Under the pieces are notes generated by a model. That model did no database searches and was not told where the DNA came from. It worked only from the letters and a program-made list of their open reading frames with translations. This document shows, piece after piece, positions 42,806-51,390 of a stretch of 64,000 nucleotides of DNA. Source of the DNA: DASQPR01 sp963797675 (lineage in GTDB: Bacteria; Actinomycetota; Actinomycetes; Mycobacteriales; Micromonosporaceae); contig CAWCQQ010000006.1 of the NCBI GenBank assembly GCA_963797675.1, positions 186,001 through 250,000 of the forward strand, in the 5' to 3' direction. Numbering within the stretch: the first letter of the stretch is position 1; every line of letters begins with the position of its first letter. The translations under genes were made by a program, and so were the position numbers.

Positions 42806-45519
42806 CCGGCGCCAAGACGGCCGTCAACGGCGTGCTTCCGCCGCCGATCCTGCGGCACATCCACGAGGGCGAGTCCGAGCGGTTGGCCGACGCACTCCTG
42901 GCGATGAGCGAGGCGGATCGTCGCGCCCTCGTCCCGGCGCTGACCGAGCGCGTCCGGACGATCCCGGCGTGGTCGTCGGACGCCGGTCCGTTGCTTGTCG
43001 CCGGGGCCGCGTGCCTGCCGACCGCCAGTCAAGCGGCAGCGTGGTTCGGCCGGAGCACTCTCCGGTTCGGGCTTGCCGCCTCCCGTGACGGCGTGGTGAA
43101 TCGTGCGGTCGTACGTGTGCTGCTGGCCCGCGACGTGCCGTGGATCGCCGATTTCGCCACCCGGCTGGCGACCGCGCTACCCGACCGCAACGTGGATGTC
43201 GACCGCTGGCGGCTGGTAGCCGACCTCGTGACCGCCGGCGGAGGTCCGATTCCGACCGGTAACGGATTCGTGCTGGGCTGGCTGGCGCACCTCACGGCGT
43301 GGTCCAACCAGTCGGTGTCGGCCCGGCTCTTCCTTGATCCGTTGACCGACACGCTGCTGCCGCGGATCTTCGAGACCGACGGCGCCGGGGCGATCCTCGG
43401 CCGGGAACGGTGGCTGCACGGCTCCGATCGCATGCACGCAACCTACGCATATACGGCCGTGACCTCGCTCGTCGCGGCCGGACGCTTCGATCGGTCGCGC
43501 GCGGTGTCCGGAACGATCGGGCGGCTGCTGCGCGGTGACGACCGCGACTCGATCCGGACGTTCACCCGCCTATATGACGATCTGGCGCCCACCGTCGCAG
43601 AAGCCGCGGAGTACATCCCGGACTATCTCAAAATCCTGCCGGACGCGCCCGGTCCGGTCGCGTCGCTGGCCCAGCGGGCCTTGAAGTCGCTCGATGACGC
43701 GGGGTGTCTGTCCGCAACGGAGCGGGTGGCGGCCAGCGAAGCCGTTCTCGACCGTACCGAGAAGGCACTGGTCAAGGCACAACTCTCCTGGGTGGACACG
43801 GCGGCTCGGCGTGCACCTGCGCAGACCGGTCCGCTGGTCGCGACGGTGGCGCTGGCGTTCGGGCACCCGTCCCTCGATATCCAGGATCGCGCGGTCGCGA
43901 TCGCGATCCGGCATGCCGGGCAGCTCGACGAGGCCGACCGAGTCCGGATCGTGGACGCGGTCGATCGGCTCGACGGCGCCGTACGGCGGCGGGCGGCCGA
44001 TGCGTTTCCGTCGGATCATGCGACGCCCCCGGACGACCCTGCCGTGCCGCCGGACGAGCCGATCCGTGTGATGCCGGCACCGGTACTGGCTCCGATGCCC
44101 GCACCGATCGCCTCGCCGGCAGAGCTTGCCGCGACCGCGGTCGCCTATCTGAGATCCGTCGACGATCGCAGCGACGTGATCGAGTTGGAGCAGATCCTCG
44201 ACGCGGTGGTCCGGCTGACCTACCAGAACCGGGCTGGTGTGGTGGAGGCGCTGACCGCCGTACAGGAGCAGCACGCCGATTGGTTCGTGATGAGCGCGGA
44301 TGTCCGGGACACGTCCGTGCCGCCGCACGTCGTCAACGCGATCGTCGCTCCGCTCGGCGGCGTACGCCCGGCGGATCCTCGTCGGTTCTGGCGGGATCGG
44401 CTCGGGCGGAAGGCTGTCCTCGTGCCCGACCTGCCGTACGTGCGACAGCCGGGACCGCGTCGGGTGCTGCTGGTCCGGCTCGACGAGATCGCGGTGAACC
44501 TGCTGACCGCACCGATCCCGTTCCTGCTCGCCACGCCGACGCACCGCACCGGCCACGTTGCCGCAGCGACGCTGGTCGCCCGGATCGCCGCGTACGAGGC
44601 CGCCGGGGTCACGCCCTGGCCGTACGACCTCGAGCAGGCGCTACTCCGGCTTCCCGGGGAGTGTGACGACGCGGCCCTGGCCGCCGCGCAGCAGCTTCGC
44701 TCCGAGGCGGGTACGCGGCTCGTCCAGAGGCTCGTCGACGGGCCCGTGCCCAGCACGTCGGAACGGATCACAGTCGAGTTCGATGCCGGCTCCTTCGGAT
44801 ACTCCTCACACGCAGCCACAGGGTCGTGGTTCCGGACTGCCGTTGCGACGATCGCGGATGAGGAGGCGCTCGGACCGCTGGGCCGCGTACTGTTCGCGGT
44901 CGAACTGGACGTCAAGCACACGTACTACATGATCGAACCGGACGTCGCGGCGTGGCCGGCGCTGCTTCCGTCGCACCGAGAGGTCATCGCCGCACACGCC
45001 CTGTACTGCGTCGCAGGCGTCGCGGAGGAGGATCGTCGCGGCTATGCGGCCATCCTGCCGCCGCTGGCCGAGTGCGCCGGTGCGATCGGGCCCGCGTTCA
45101 CGCTCGCGATCACGTTCGGCCTCGGCGCCCGCCACCTGCCGGATCGCACTGCCGCCGTGGACGCCCTGATGCTGGTCGCCGGTGACATCGATCCGGTCGC
45201 CCTGGGCGTCGAGATCGGTATCCAGTGCACCACCGGCCGGACGAAACTGGCCCGCGTCGTGGTTTCGTTGGCCGAGACCGCCCGCAGCGGCGCGGGCCTG
45301 CTCATCGGCCGGGTCGCGCTCGCCGCGGTGCCCGCCATCCTCACGGCGGCGACGCCTCCGGCCGGCGCACCGGCGCTGTTCGAACTCGCGAGCAAGCACT
45401 ACTCGAGCGGCGGCGAGCAGGTCCGGTCGGCGCTCGCGGCGATCGCCGGTCGTTCCGGTTCGAGCCGCCTCGTCACCGAGGCGCGGCGGCTGATCCAGAC
45501 GATCGACGCCGCGGCCTGA
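42802..45519 (+). CDS. Large helical-repeat protein, DUF6493-like
   Basis: 905 residues from ATG 42802; ATGA overlaps the SWIM gene's stop and GAGGTC lies upstream. No signal peptide. The N-terminal 250 residues (LRHIHEGESERLADALLAMS, LLVAGAACLPTASQAAAWFG, AVVRVLLARDVPWIADFATR) resemble DUF6493 proteins found beside SWIM proteins in actinobacteria; the rest is a chain of helical HEAT-like repeats, with a Pro-rich break near residue 420. No catalytic motif is visible. The function is unknown; the fixed pairing with a SWIM protein suggests a complex. The last codons form the first unit of a 16-bp repeat. Confidence 0.75.
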   Translation: MTGAKTAVNGVLPPPILRHIHEGESERLADALLAMSEADRRALVPALTERVRTIPAWSSDAGPLLVAGAACLPTASQAAAWFGRSTLRFGLAASRDGVVNRAVVRVLLARDVPWIADFATRLATALPDRNVDVDRWRLVADLVTAGGGPIPTGNGFVLGWLAHLTAWSNQSVSARLFLDPLTDTLLPRIFETDGAGAILGRERWLHGSDRMHATYAYTAVTSLVAAGRFDRSRAVSGTIGRLLRGDDRDSIRTFTRLYDDLAPTVAEAAEYIPDYLKILPDAPGPVASLAQRALKSLDDAGCLSATERVAASEAVLDRTEKALVKAQLSWVDTAARRAPAQTGPLVATVALAFGHPSLDIQDRAVAIAIRHAGQLDEADRVRIVDAVDRLDGAVRRRAADAFPSDHATPPDDPAVPPDEPIRVMPAPVLAPMPAPIASPAELAATAVAYLRSVDDRSDVIELEQILDAVVRLTYQNRAGVVEALTAVQEQHADWFVMSADVRDTSVPPHVVNAIVAPLGGVRPADPRRFWRDRLGRKAVLVPDLPYVRQPGPRRVLLVRLDEIAVNLLTAPIPFLLATPTHRTGHVAAATLVARIAAYEAAGVTPWPYDLEQALLRLPGECDDAALAAAQQLRSEAGTRLVQRLVDGPVPSTSERITVEFDAGSFGYSSHAATGSWFRTAVATIADEEALGPLGRVLFAVELDVKHTYYMIEPDVAAWPALLPSHREVIAAHALYCVAGVAEEDRRGYAAILPPLAECAGAIGPAFTLAITFGLGARHLPDRTAAVDALMLVAGDIDPVALGVEIGIQCTTGRTKLARVVVSLAETARSGAGLLIGRVALAAVPAILTAATPPAGAPALFELASKHYSSGGEQVRSALAAIAGRSGSSRLVTEARRLIQTIDAAA

Positions 45520-45587
45520 TCCGACGGGGCCGGCCGGCGGCGGCCTGATCCGGCGGCGGCCTGATCCGGCGGCGGCCTGATCCGGCG
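45511..45587. repeat. 16-bp tandem repeats carrying the stop codon
   Basis: gcggcctgatccgacg (45511-45526) contains the stop TGA of the preceding gene; gcggcctgatccggcg follows at 45540, 45556 and 45572. Confidence 0.9.
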
Positions 45588-45600
45588 GCGGCCGGACGGT

Positions 45601-45659
45601 TCTGCCGGGCCCTACCACTCTGGACTCACATACGGTGCAGAGCGGTAGGACCGGGCAGA
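45601..45659. terminator. Long imperfect hairpin, likely bidirectional terminator
   Basis: Arms of 21 bp (45601-45621 and 45639-45659), 18 matched, with a 17-nt loop, between convergent stops. Confidence 0.7.
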
Positions 45660-45722
45660 GGCCCACCTCACTACGAGGGCCTATGCGTTCGGCGGCCCCG
45701 CGCTGTTAGGAAACCCGCGCGG

Positions 45723-46637
45723 CTAGGACAGCGTCGCGCCCCAGGTCGCCGTCGTCGACTCGCCCGGCTCCAGCCGGATGACCAGTTCGCCGGTCTGGAG
45801 CGCGTTCGGCGGCGCGGTCATCGGCTCGGTACCGAGGCCGGCACGGCGTCGAACCGGGCTCAGCGTGTCGGCGGTGAAGATCTCCACAATCGGGTACGCC
45901 GCATCGACCCAGACGCTCGCCGTCGCGCCATCGGTACCGGTCAGGTGCACCCAGGCGCGCCCGGCGTCATCCCGCGCGAGATCGGCGTACGCGTAGTCGA
46001 TCGCCAGCGGGCCGAGCGCCCGTGGCGATGTGAAGTCGAACACCGTACCGGCGACCGCCTCGACGCCGGTCGGCAGCTGACGAGCGGCGTCGGTGACGAT
46101 CCGCGTCGCGCCCGGCAGTTGTAGCGTGCAGTCGTCGATCAGGCCCGATCCGGGCGACAGATACGGATGCTGACCGCCCGCGTACGGGCAGGCCGTGTCG
46201 CCCACGTTCGTCGCCGTCGTCACCACGGTCAGGCCGGCATCGTCGAGCCGATACTCGACCCGCACGTCCAACGCGAACGGGTAGCCCTGCATCGGATGCA
46301 GGCGGGTGCCCATCACGATGCGGTGATCGTCCCGCTCGTACGCCGTCCAGGATCGCCAGCGCAGGAAGCCGTGGAGTGCGTTGTTCTTCTCCGGTTCGGT
46401 CAACGCGACCTGGTAGTCGCGACCGTCGAAGCGGTACCTGCCGTCGCCCAGCCGGTTCGGCCACGGGATCAGCGGAGCGCCGGCCGCACCCTCGCACATC
46501 TCGTCGATCGCGTACGGGTTCAGCACATGGCGGTTGCCGACACGGTAGGCGCGTACGCCGCCGCCGACCTCGACGATCGTCGCGTGCTGGTCACCGAAGG
46601 TCAGCTCGAACTGTTCTCCCGAAGGCGCATACGACAT
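45723..46637 (-). CDS. Aldose 1-epimerase family protein
   Basis: 304 residues from ATG 46637. A galactose-mutarotase-like beta-sandwich with PLIPWPNRLGDGRYRFDGRD (about residues 55-74), NALHGFLRWRSW (catalytic-type His near 89), GGQHPYLSPGSGLID (second His near 157) and VEIFTADTLSPVRRRAGLG with a conserved Glu region near 252. This is the actinobacterial GalM-like subgroup. It interconverts sugar anomers in the cytoplasm; useful next to the glycosidases in this window, but not in an operon with them. A TAATCT box ends seven bases before the ATG, and there is no Shine-Dalgarno sequence. Confidence 0.9.
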   Translation of the reverse strand: MSYAPSGEQFELTFGDQHATIVEVGGGVRAYRVGNRHVLNPYAIDEMCEGAAGAPLIPWPNRLGDGRYRFDGRDYQVALTEPEKNNALHGFLRWRSWTAYERDDHRIVMGTRLHPMQGYPFALDVRVEYRLDDAGLTVVTTATNVGDTACPYAGGQHPYLSPGSGLIDDCTLQLPGATRIVTDAARQLPTGVEAVAGTVFDFTSPRALGPLAIDYAYADLARDDAGRAWVHLTGTDGATASVWVDAAYPIVEIFTADTLSPVRRRAGLGTEPMTAPPNALQTGELVIRLEPGESTTATWGATLS

Positions 46638-46644
46638 GCGGAGG

Positions 46645-46650
46645 AGATTA
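46645..46650 (-). promoter_or_regulatory. Leaderless-type -10 box (TAATCT)
   Basis: TAATCT, 7-nt spacer, ATG 46637. Confidence 0.5.
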
Positions 46651-46787
46651 CCTCCGCGCCATCCGCGTCAGGTTTCGGAGATGCCGTCGTGAGGAATAAC
46701 CCACTGCCGGCCCGCCTGCGGCCGAAACCGCGACGGAGCAGCGATGACCAGCGAAACCACGGAAGACGCGGCGCCTTCGCCGGAAGT

Positions 46788-46839
46788 GCCGCCGCGAGCA
46801 CGGGATGCCACCGCAGCACGGGATGCCGCCGCACGAGAT
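46788..46839 (+). repeat. Three repeats spanning the AI-2E transporter start, the first one base too long
   Basis: gccaccgcagcacgggat is 18 bp at 46807-46824; the copy before it (46788-46806) is 19 bp because of an extra G near 46796; a shorter third copy follows (46825-46839). Each holds an ATG. Confidence 0.7.
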
Positions 46840-47965
46840 GCCGGACTCGGACGAGCCGGTCGATGTCGTCGCAGCGGCCGAGGCCGAAGCGGAGGAACTC
46901 CGCAGCGACGATGCGACGCTGGGAACGCCCGGTCCGCCGGTCGACCGGCGCTCGCCGTTCATGATCGGACTGCTGGGTGCGGCCGGTGTCGCGGTCACCT
47001 ACGCCGCCGTACATATGATCGTCATCGCGGCCAACATCCTTGCGCTGATCGGCCTGTCGATGTTCCTGGCGATCGGGCTGGAGCCGGCGGTGGCGTGGTT
47101 GACCCGCTGGCACGTCAAGCGCACGCTCGCGGTCGCGATCATCGCCATCGCGGTCGTGGGCGTGGTCGGCGGATTCCTCACGGCCGCGATCCCGCCGCTG
47201 GTCGCGCAGGTCGAAAACTTCACCCACAACCTGCCCGGGTACGTCGCCCAGATGAAGGATCACTCGACCACGCTCGGCAAGCTCGACGTGCGATTCCACA
47301 TCCAGGATCGACTGGCCAGCGCGACGAAGTCGGTGAACGGATCATCCGTCGCCAGTGGACTGTTGAGCGCCGGACAAGTCGTGTTCACCGCGACCGCATC
47401 GACGTTGACAGTACTCGTTCTGACGATTTACCTGCTCTTCGACCTTCCTCGCATCCGGCGGACGGTCTACCGGCTGACCCCGGCCTCGCGCCGGTCCCGG
47501 ACGATCCTGATCGGTGATGAGATCTCGCTCAAGGTCGGCGGTTACGTGCTCGGCAACGTCCTGACGTCGCTGATCGCCGGCGCCGGTACGTTGGTGTGGT
47601 TGCTCGCGTTCCATGTGCCGTACCCGATCGTGCTGGCCATCATGGTCGCGATCTTCGATCTGATCCCGGTGATCGGGTCGACCGTCGCCGGCGTGGTGGT
47701 ATCACTGGTCGCGCTGACCGTGTCGTTCCCGGTGGCGATCGCCACGGCCGCGTTCTACGTGCTCTACCGGCTGCTGGAGGACTACATCATCGTGCCGAAG
47801 ATCATCGGACGGGTGGTACACGTACCGGCGACGGTCACGATCATCTCGGTGCTGATCGGGGGAGCGGCGCTCGGTTTGATCGGGGCGCTGGTCGCCATCC
47901 CGGCGGCGGCCGCGGTCGACGTACTGCTCCGGGAGACGGTCTATCCGCGGCTGGATCGGGTCTGA
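46805..47965 (+). CDS. AI-2E family transporter (permease)
   Basis: 386 residues from ATG 46805. After an acidic N-terminus come about eight membrane helices; family blocks are ALIGLSMFLAIGLEPAVAWL, FDLPRIRRTVYRLTPASRRS, then YPIVLAIMVAIFDLIPVIGS and the late LYRLLEDYIIVPKIIGRVVH. Such proteins are called AI-2E/TqsA/PerM-like; some are cation antiporters, few release AI-2. The start is odd: a better one with GGAGC is ATG 46744, whose frame (TSETTEDAAPSPEVPP) runs into this frame if one G near 46796 is removed. So either translation restarts at 46805 or the sequence has a one-base insertion. Confidence 0.88.
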   Translation: MPPQHGMPPHEMPDSDEPVDVVAAAEAEAEELRSDDATLGTPGPPVDRRSPFMIGLLGAAGVAVTYAAVHMIVIAANILALIGLSMFLAIGLEPAVAWLTRWHVKRTLAVAIIAIAVVGVVGGFLTAAIPPLVAQVENFTHNLPGYVAQMKDHSTTLGKLDVRFHIQDRLASATKSVNGSSVASGLLSAGQVVFTATASTLTVLVLTIYLLFDLPRIRRTVYRLTPASRRSRTILIGDEISLKVGGYVLGNVLTSLIAGAGTLVWLLAFHVPYPIVLAIMVAIFDLIPVIGSTVAGVVVSLVALTVSFPVAIATAAFYVLYRLLEDYIIVPKIIGRVVHVPATVTIISVLIGGAALGLIGALVAIPAAAAVDVLLRETVYPRLDRV

Positions 47966-47970
47966 GCAGC

Positions 47971-48003
47971 CTATGGGCGCCGGCCATTGACCGGCGCCCA
48001 TAG
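47971..48003. terminator. Perfect 13-bp hairpin, bidirectional terminator
   Basis: CTATGGGCGCCGG, 7-nt loop, CCGGCGCCCATAG, between the stops of two convergent genes. Confidence 0.9.
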
Positions 48004-48011
48004 TCGTCGTG

Positions 48012-50840
48012 CTAGTTCCCCAACTCCTGCGGTGGCAGGTCGCGACCGGGGACCTCGTCCGGGCTCAGGATCCGGGCGTCACCCGGGTACGGCCGGCTCC
48101 ACCCGGTCGACGCGTACCAGGTCAAGCGGTTCATCTGTGCCGGATTGACGCTGTCCTCCGAGGTCAACGCCCCAGAGGCGAACTGATCGACGCTCCACGC
48201 CGCCCACTGGCGATAGACCGCCTGCTCGGCGACCGGGATCACCGGTTGCGGTGCCTGTTTTGCCAGCGCGTTCGCCGCCGGTGATGCACCCGGCTGCGGG
48301 GTGAGACCGAATGTCAGCGGCACCAGATTCGGTCGCGTCGCGTACGGCGTGACGTCGGCCTTGTTCGTGAACGCGTCGAACATCGGCACGGCCGCCCGGT
48401 CCATCTGGTTCATCGGCGCGATGTCGAGGATCTGCTCGATCGTCTTCACCACGTTGATCTGCGTGTAGTACGTGTCGTCCACGACGCCCTTCTTGGCGTA
48501 CGGGCTGATGACGTAGAGCGGCGCCCGGTGACCATCGACGTGGTCGGTGCCGTTCTGCGAGTCGTCTTCCAGTACGAAGATCGCCGAGTCTTTCCAGAAC
48601 TGGCTGTGCGAGATATCGCTGACGATCCGGCCGACCGCGAGGTCGTTGTCGGCCACGAGCGCCGTCGGGTACGGATCCCGGCCGCTGGTGCCTGCGGTGT
48701 GGTCCTGCGGCAGTGCGATCATCGTCAGGTTGGCGAGTTGCCCGGACTGCTCCGACTGGTGGAACGACTGCTCCCAGATGTCCGTCCGGTACTGGTCGTT
48801 GATGTCCAGGTCGTACGTCGGATAGGCGGAATCGTTGATCGCGTTGACCGACGGTACGTCCGATGTGGACTGATACTCATCGGTCGGTACGGGCAGCGGG
48901 CCGGACGCCTTTCCTTCCAGGATCTGCGCGTCCTGATACCAGTCGGCCCAGGTCGGGTACCCGGTCTTGGGCAGGTTGATGTTGTAGGCGTACTCGCCGA
49001 AGTCGGAGACCGTGTTGTCGGAGGCCTCGGCCGCGTTCCACAGGAACCCGTTGCGCTGGTAGGCGAGCGCGTCGTCGCCGAGCGACGGGTAGCTGCGGTA
49101 GAACGCGCCGAACTCCTTCTCGATGTAGTCGTTCGCATCTGCCTGGACCAGCCAGTTGTGCCCATCCGCGGACAGCGTGCCCTCGTCGTAGAAGTTGTCG
49201 AACAACCCGTAGGTGTTCGCCAGTGCATGCTGGTTCGGCGTGATTCCGGCGCCGAACTGGGTCAGATCCGGGTCGCCATTGCCCTTGCCGATGTCGCCGA
49301 GTACCTGATCGTACGTGCGGTTCTCCTTGATGATCAGGAACACGTGCTTGATCTTCGAGGGTGCGCCGAGCGTGGCCGGGATCGCAACCGGCGCCTGAGC
49401 AGCCGCCTTGTGCGGGTTGACCGCGGAGATCACCTGCTGCCAGTCGTTGTTGACGAAGACCTGGTGGGTGTATGTGCCGAGCTGCTTGTCGGTCGGCATC
49501 CCGAACACGGTCACCGAGCCGGTGTCGTTGTACGTGTTGTGGCCGGTTGCGCTGCCGGTGTTCGGGCTCGTGCTCGGGCCCTCCGCGATCGTCGTCTCCG
49601 GGCCGCGTGCGCCGATGCCCTTGTCGTTCGTCACCACGATCTTGCCGAGCGCCGGGTCGAGCTGGGCATTCACCGGATACCAGTCGGTCGGGATCAAGCC
49701 GCGGTACTTCACCGGGTAGAGCGGACCGTTGTAGTCGTAGACCGCGATCGCATTGTCCCGCCCGTCGCTGACCAGGATGTGGTGAGCATCCGGCATGGTG
49801 ATCGAGTTCGGGTTGCTGCCGACGGTCGAGCCGGGCAGCGGTTCGAGGTTGAAGGTCTGGGTGACGTGATTGGTCGCGGTGTCGATGACCGACACGCTGT
49901 CGTTGTTCGTGTTCGCCACGAACACGATGCCCTGGTGCAGATAGAGCGCGGTGGGCTCGAGGCCGACCGGGATCGTGCTCGTCTGCGTACCGGACATCAG
50001 ATCGACGACGGAGACCGTACCGTTCGTCACGGCGCCGGTGACCGGGTCGGAGACGACCGGTGTGCCGTCGGACAGGTTCGTGGTGTCGCCGTCGACCGCC
50101 GGGCGGCCGCCCTCATTGGACACGTACGCGGTGTTGCCGACCAGGACGATCTGCCGGGGCGCGATGCCGACCGGGATCTGCCGGACCAACGTGTTCGTCG
50201 CGGTGTCGATGACGCCGAGCGTGTTGCTGCCGTTCAGCGCGACGTAGAGTTCGCTGCCGTCGGGCGACAGCACCATGCCGGACGGGAGCGCATCGCCGTG
50301 CGGGCCGGTGAGCGGGATGACCACCGGAGTGTTCACCGCGCCGTCGTTGGTGACCGTGAACCGAACCAGATCGGCGCCCTGTGGGAACCACAGCGTTGTG
50401 CCGTCCGGCGAATAGAGCGGACCGTCGGCGCCGACGAGGTGGTCGCCGATCAGCGGATCGGCCGCCGTGCCCGTACCGACCTGCTGGATCACCTCGCCGC
50501 TGGCCACATCCATGATGGTCAGGAATCCGATGCCGTGCTCGTACGTCAGCGCGGCAAGATCGTGGCCGTTCGGGCTGAGCGTGCTCGACAGGAGCCGGCC
50601 GTTGGTGATCTCGTATCGGACGCCGGCCGGCCGGACGTGCTGGTTCGTCGGCAGCAGGATGCCGCTGGCGGTCTGTACGCCGTTGACCTCCTCGCTGCCG
50701 AACCCTGGATCGCCGGCCGAACCGGCCAGGCCACCGGCGATCGCAGCTCCCGATGCCGCGACGATCAGCGTGAGGCTGATGCCGGCGACGGTGATGCCGC
50801 GGGTTCGCGGCCGTGTCGTACGTCTTTGCATGATCGACAT
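48012..50840 (-). CDS. Secreted beta-propeller plus phosphoesterase protein (YncE / alkaline-phosphatase superfamily)
   Basis: 942 residues from ATG 50840, with GGGGAGA six bases upstream; longer in-frame starts lack this. Signal peptide near residues 10-40. Residues about 70-450 form a YncE-type propeller (LYSPDGTTLWFPQGADLVRF, VLSPDGSELYVALNGSNTLG, FVANTNNDSVSVIDTATNHV). Residues about 500-880 are a phosphoesterase of the phospholipase C/acid phosphatase group: KHVFLIIKENRTYDQVLGDI (metal-site Glu/Asn), GTLSADGHNWLVQADANDY, FVLEDDSQNGTDHVDGHRAP. Likely a periplasmic or secreted enzyme acting on phosphate esters. The next gene upstream ends 115 bp away. Confidence 0.88.
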   Translation of the reverse strand: MSIMQRRTTRPRTRGITVAGISLTLIVAASGAAIAGGLAGSAGDPGFGSEEVNGVQTASGILLPTNQHVRPAGVRYEITNGRLLSSTLSPNGHDLAALTYEHGIGFLTIMDVASGEVIQQVGTGTAADPLIGDHLVGADGPLYSPDGTTLWFPQGADLVRFTVTNDGAVNTPVVIPLTGPHGDALPSGMVLSPDGSELYVALNGSNTLGVIDTATNTLVRQIPVGIAPRQIVLVGNTAYVSNEGGRPAVDGDTTNLSDGTPVVSDPVTGAVTNGTVSVVDLMSGTQTSTIPVGLEPTALYLHQGIVFVANTNNDSVSVIDTATNHVTQTFNLEPLPGSTVGSNPNSITMPDAHHILVSDGRDNAIAVYDYNGPLYPVKYRGLIPTDWYPVNAQLDPALGKIVVTNDKGIGARGPETTIAEGPSTSPNTGSATGHNTYNDTGSVTVFGMPTDKQLGTYTHQVFVNNDWQQVISAVNPHKAAAQAPVAIPATLGAPSKIKHVFLIIKENRTYDQVLGDIGKGNGDPDLTQFGAGITPNQHALANTYGLFDNFYDEGTLSADGHNWLVQADANDYIEKEFGAFYRSYPSLGDDALAYQRNGFLWNAAEASDNTVSDFGEYAYNINLPKTGYPTWADWYQDAQILEGKASGPLPVPTDEYQSTSDVPSVNAINDSAYPTYDLDINDQYRTDIWEQSFHQSEQSGQLANLTMIALPQDHTAGTSGRDPYPTALVADNDLAVGRIVSDISHSQFWKDSAIFVLEDDSQNGTDHVDGHRAPLYVISPYAKKGVVDDTYYTQINVVKTIEQILDIAPMNQMDRAAVPMFDAFTNKADVTPYATRPNLVPLTFGLTPQPGASPAANALAKQAPQPVIPVAEQAVYRQWAAWSVDQFASGALTSEDSVNPAQMNRLTWYASTGWSRPYPGDARILSPDEVPGRDLPPQELGN

Positions 50841-50955
50841 AAACGTCTCCCCAGGCATGGCTATCAATACCTGGATGACGCTAGGAGCGAGGCGGGACGG
50901 CCGGGTGACGCCGACGTGAACGAGCGACGTAACTCCTACCTGATGTAGGAGATCA

Positions 50956-51390
50956 TCATCCGATGTCGAGGCAGCCGTCGAACGCGTACAGCGGATTCGG
51001 CACGCTGCGGCCGTCCGATGTCTGCATGTTCTGCTGGCCGATCGTGGTCGCCGGGCCGCTCGCCGTGTAGCAGCCGCCCGGTTTGACGCTGACGTCGTAC
51101 GCGATCGGTTCGGTAATGCCACTCGGCGACGGCCAGTGCACGACGCAGACCCAGTCGTCGCCCGGCCCGACATCGGGCGTGGCGGTGCCGCCCTTTGTGC
51201 AGCTGGCGACGGAGGTGTCCGGTGTGGTGAACGGATCGTCGTCGCCGATCAGCTGCTGTTGCAGCACGTACATGTTCCGGAACGTCGGCCCGACATCGTC
51301 CTGCAGCCGGGCCCGGGTGATGCCGCCGCTGTCGCACGCGGCCAGCGGCAGCGCGAGTGCCACCGCGATGATGAGCTTCCGCATGGTCAT
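50956..51390 (-). CDS. Small lipoprotein of unknown function
   Basis: 144 residues from ATG 51390; ATGA overlaps the stop of the permease gene, so the two are coupled (ATG 51384 is an alternative). Signal RKLIIAVALALPLAAC with lipobox. The mature part has four Cys, LQDDVGPTFRNMYVLQQQLI, then DDWVCVVHWPSPSG and KPGGCYTASGPATTIG; no family recognised. Because it is the third gene of the ABC transporter operon it may bind the cargo or modulate the transporter. Confidence 0.75.
   Translation of the reverse strand: MTMRKLIIAVALALPLAACDSGGITRARLQDDVGPTFRNMYVLQQQLIGDDDPFTTPDTSVASCTKGGTATPDVGPGDDWVCVVHWPSPSGITEPIAYDVSVKPGGCYTASGPATTIGQQNMQTSDGRSVPNPLYAFDGCLDIG

Noticed and set aside
48528..50948. 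Plus-strand frame of 806 codons
   Set aside because: It is the antisense of the propeller-phosphoesterase gene; composition is Val/Arg/Asp shadow and no family fits.
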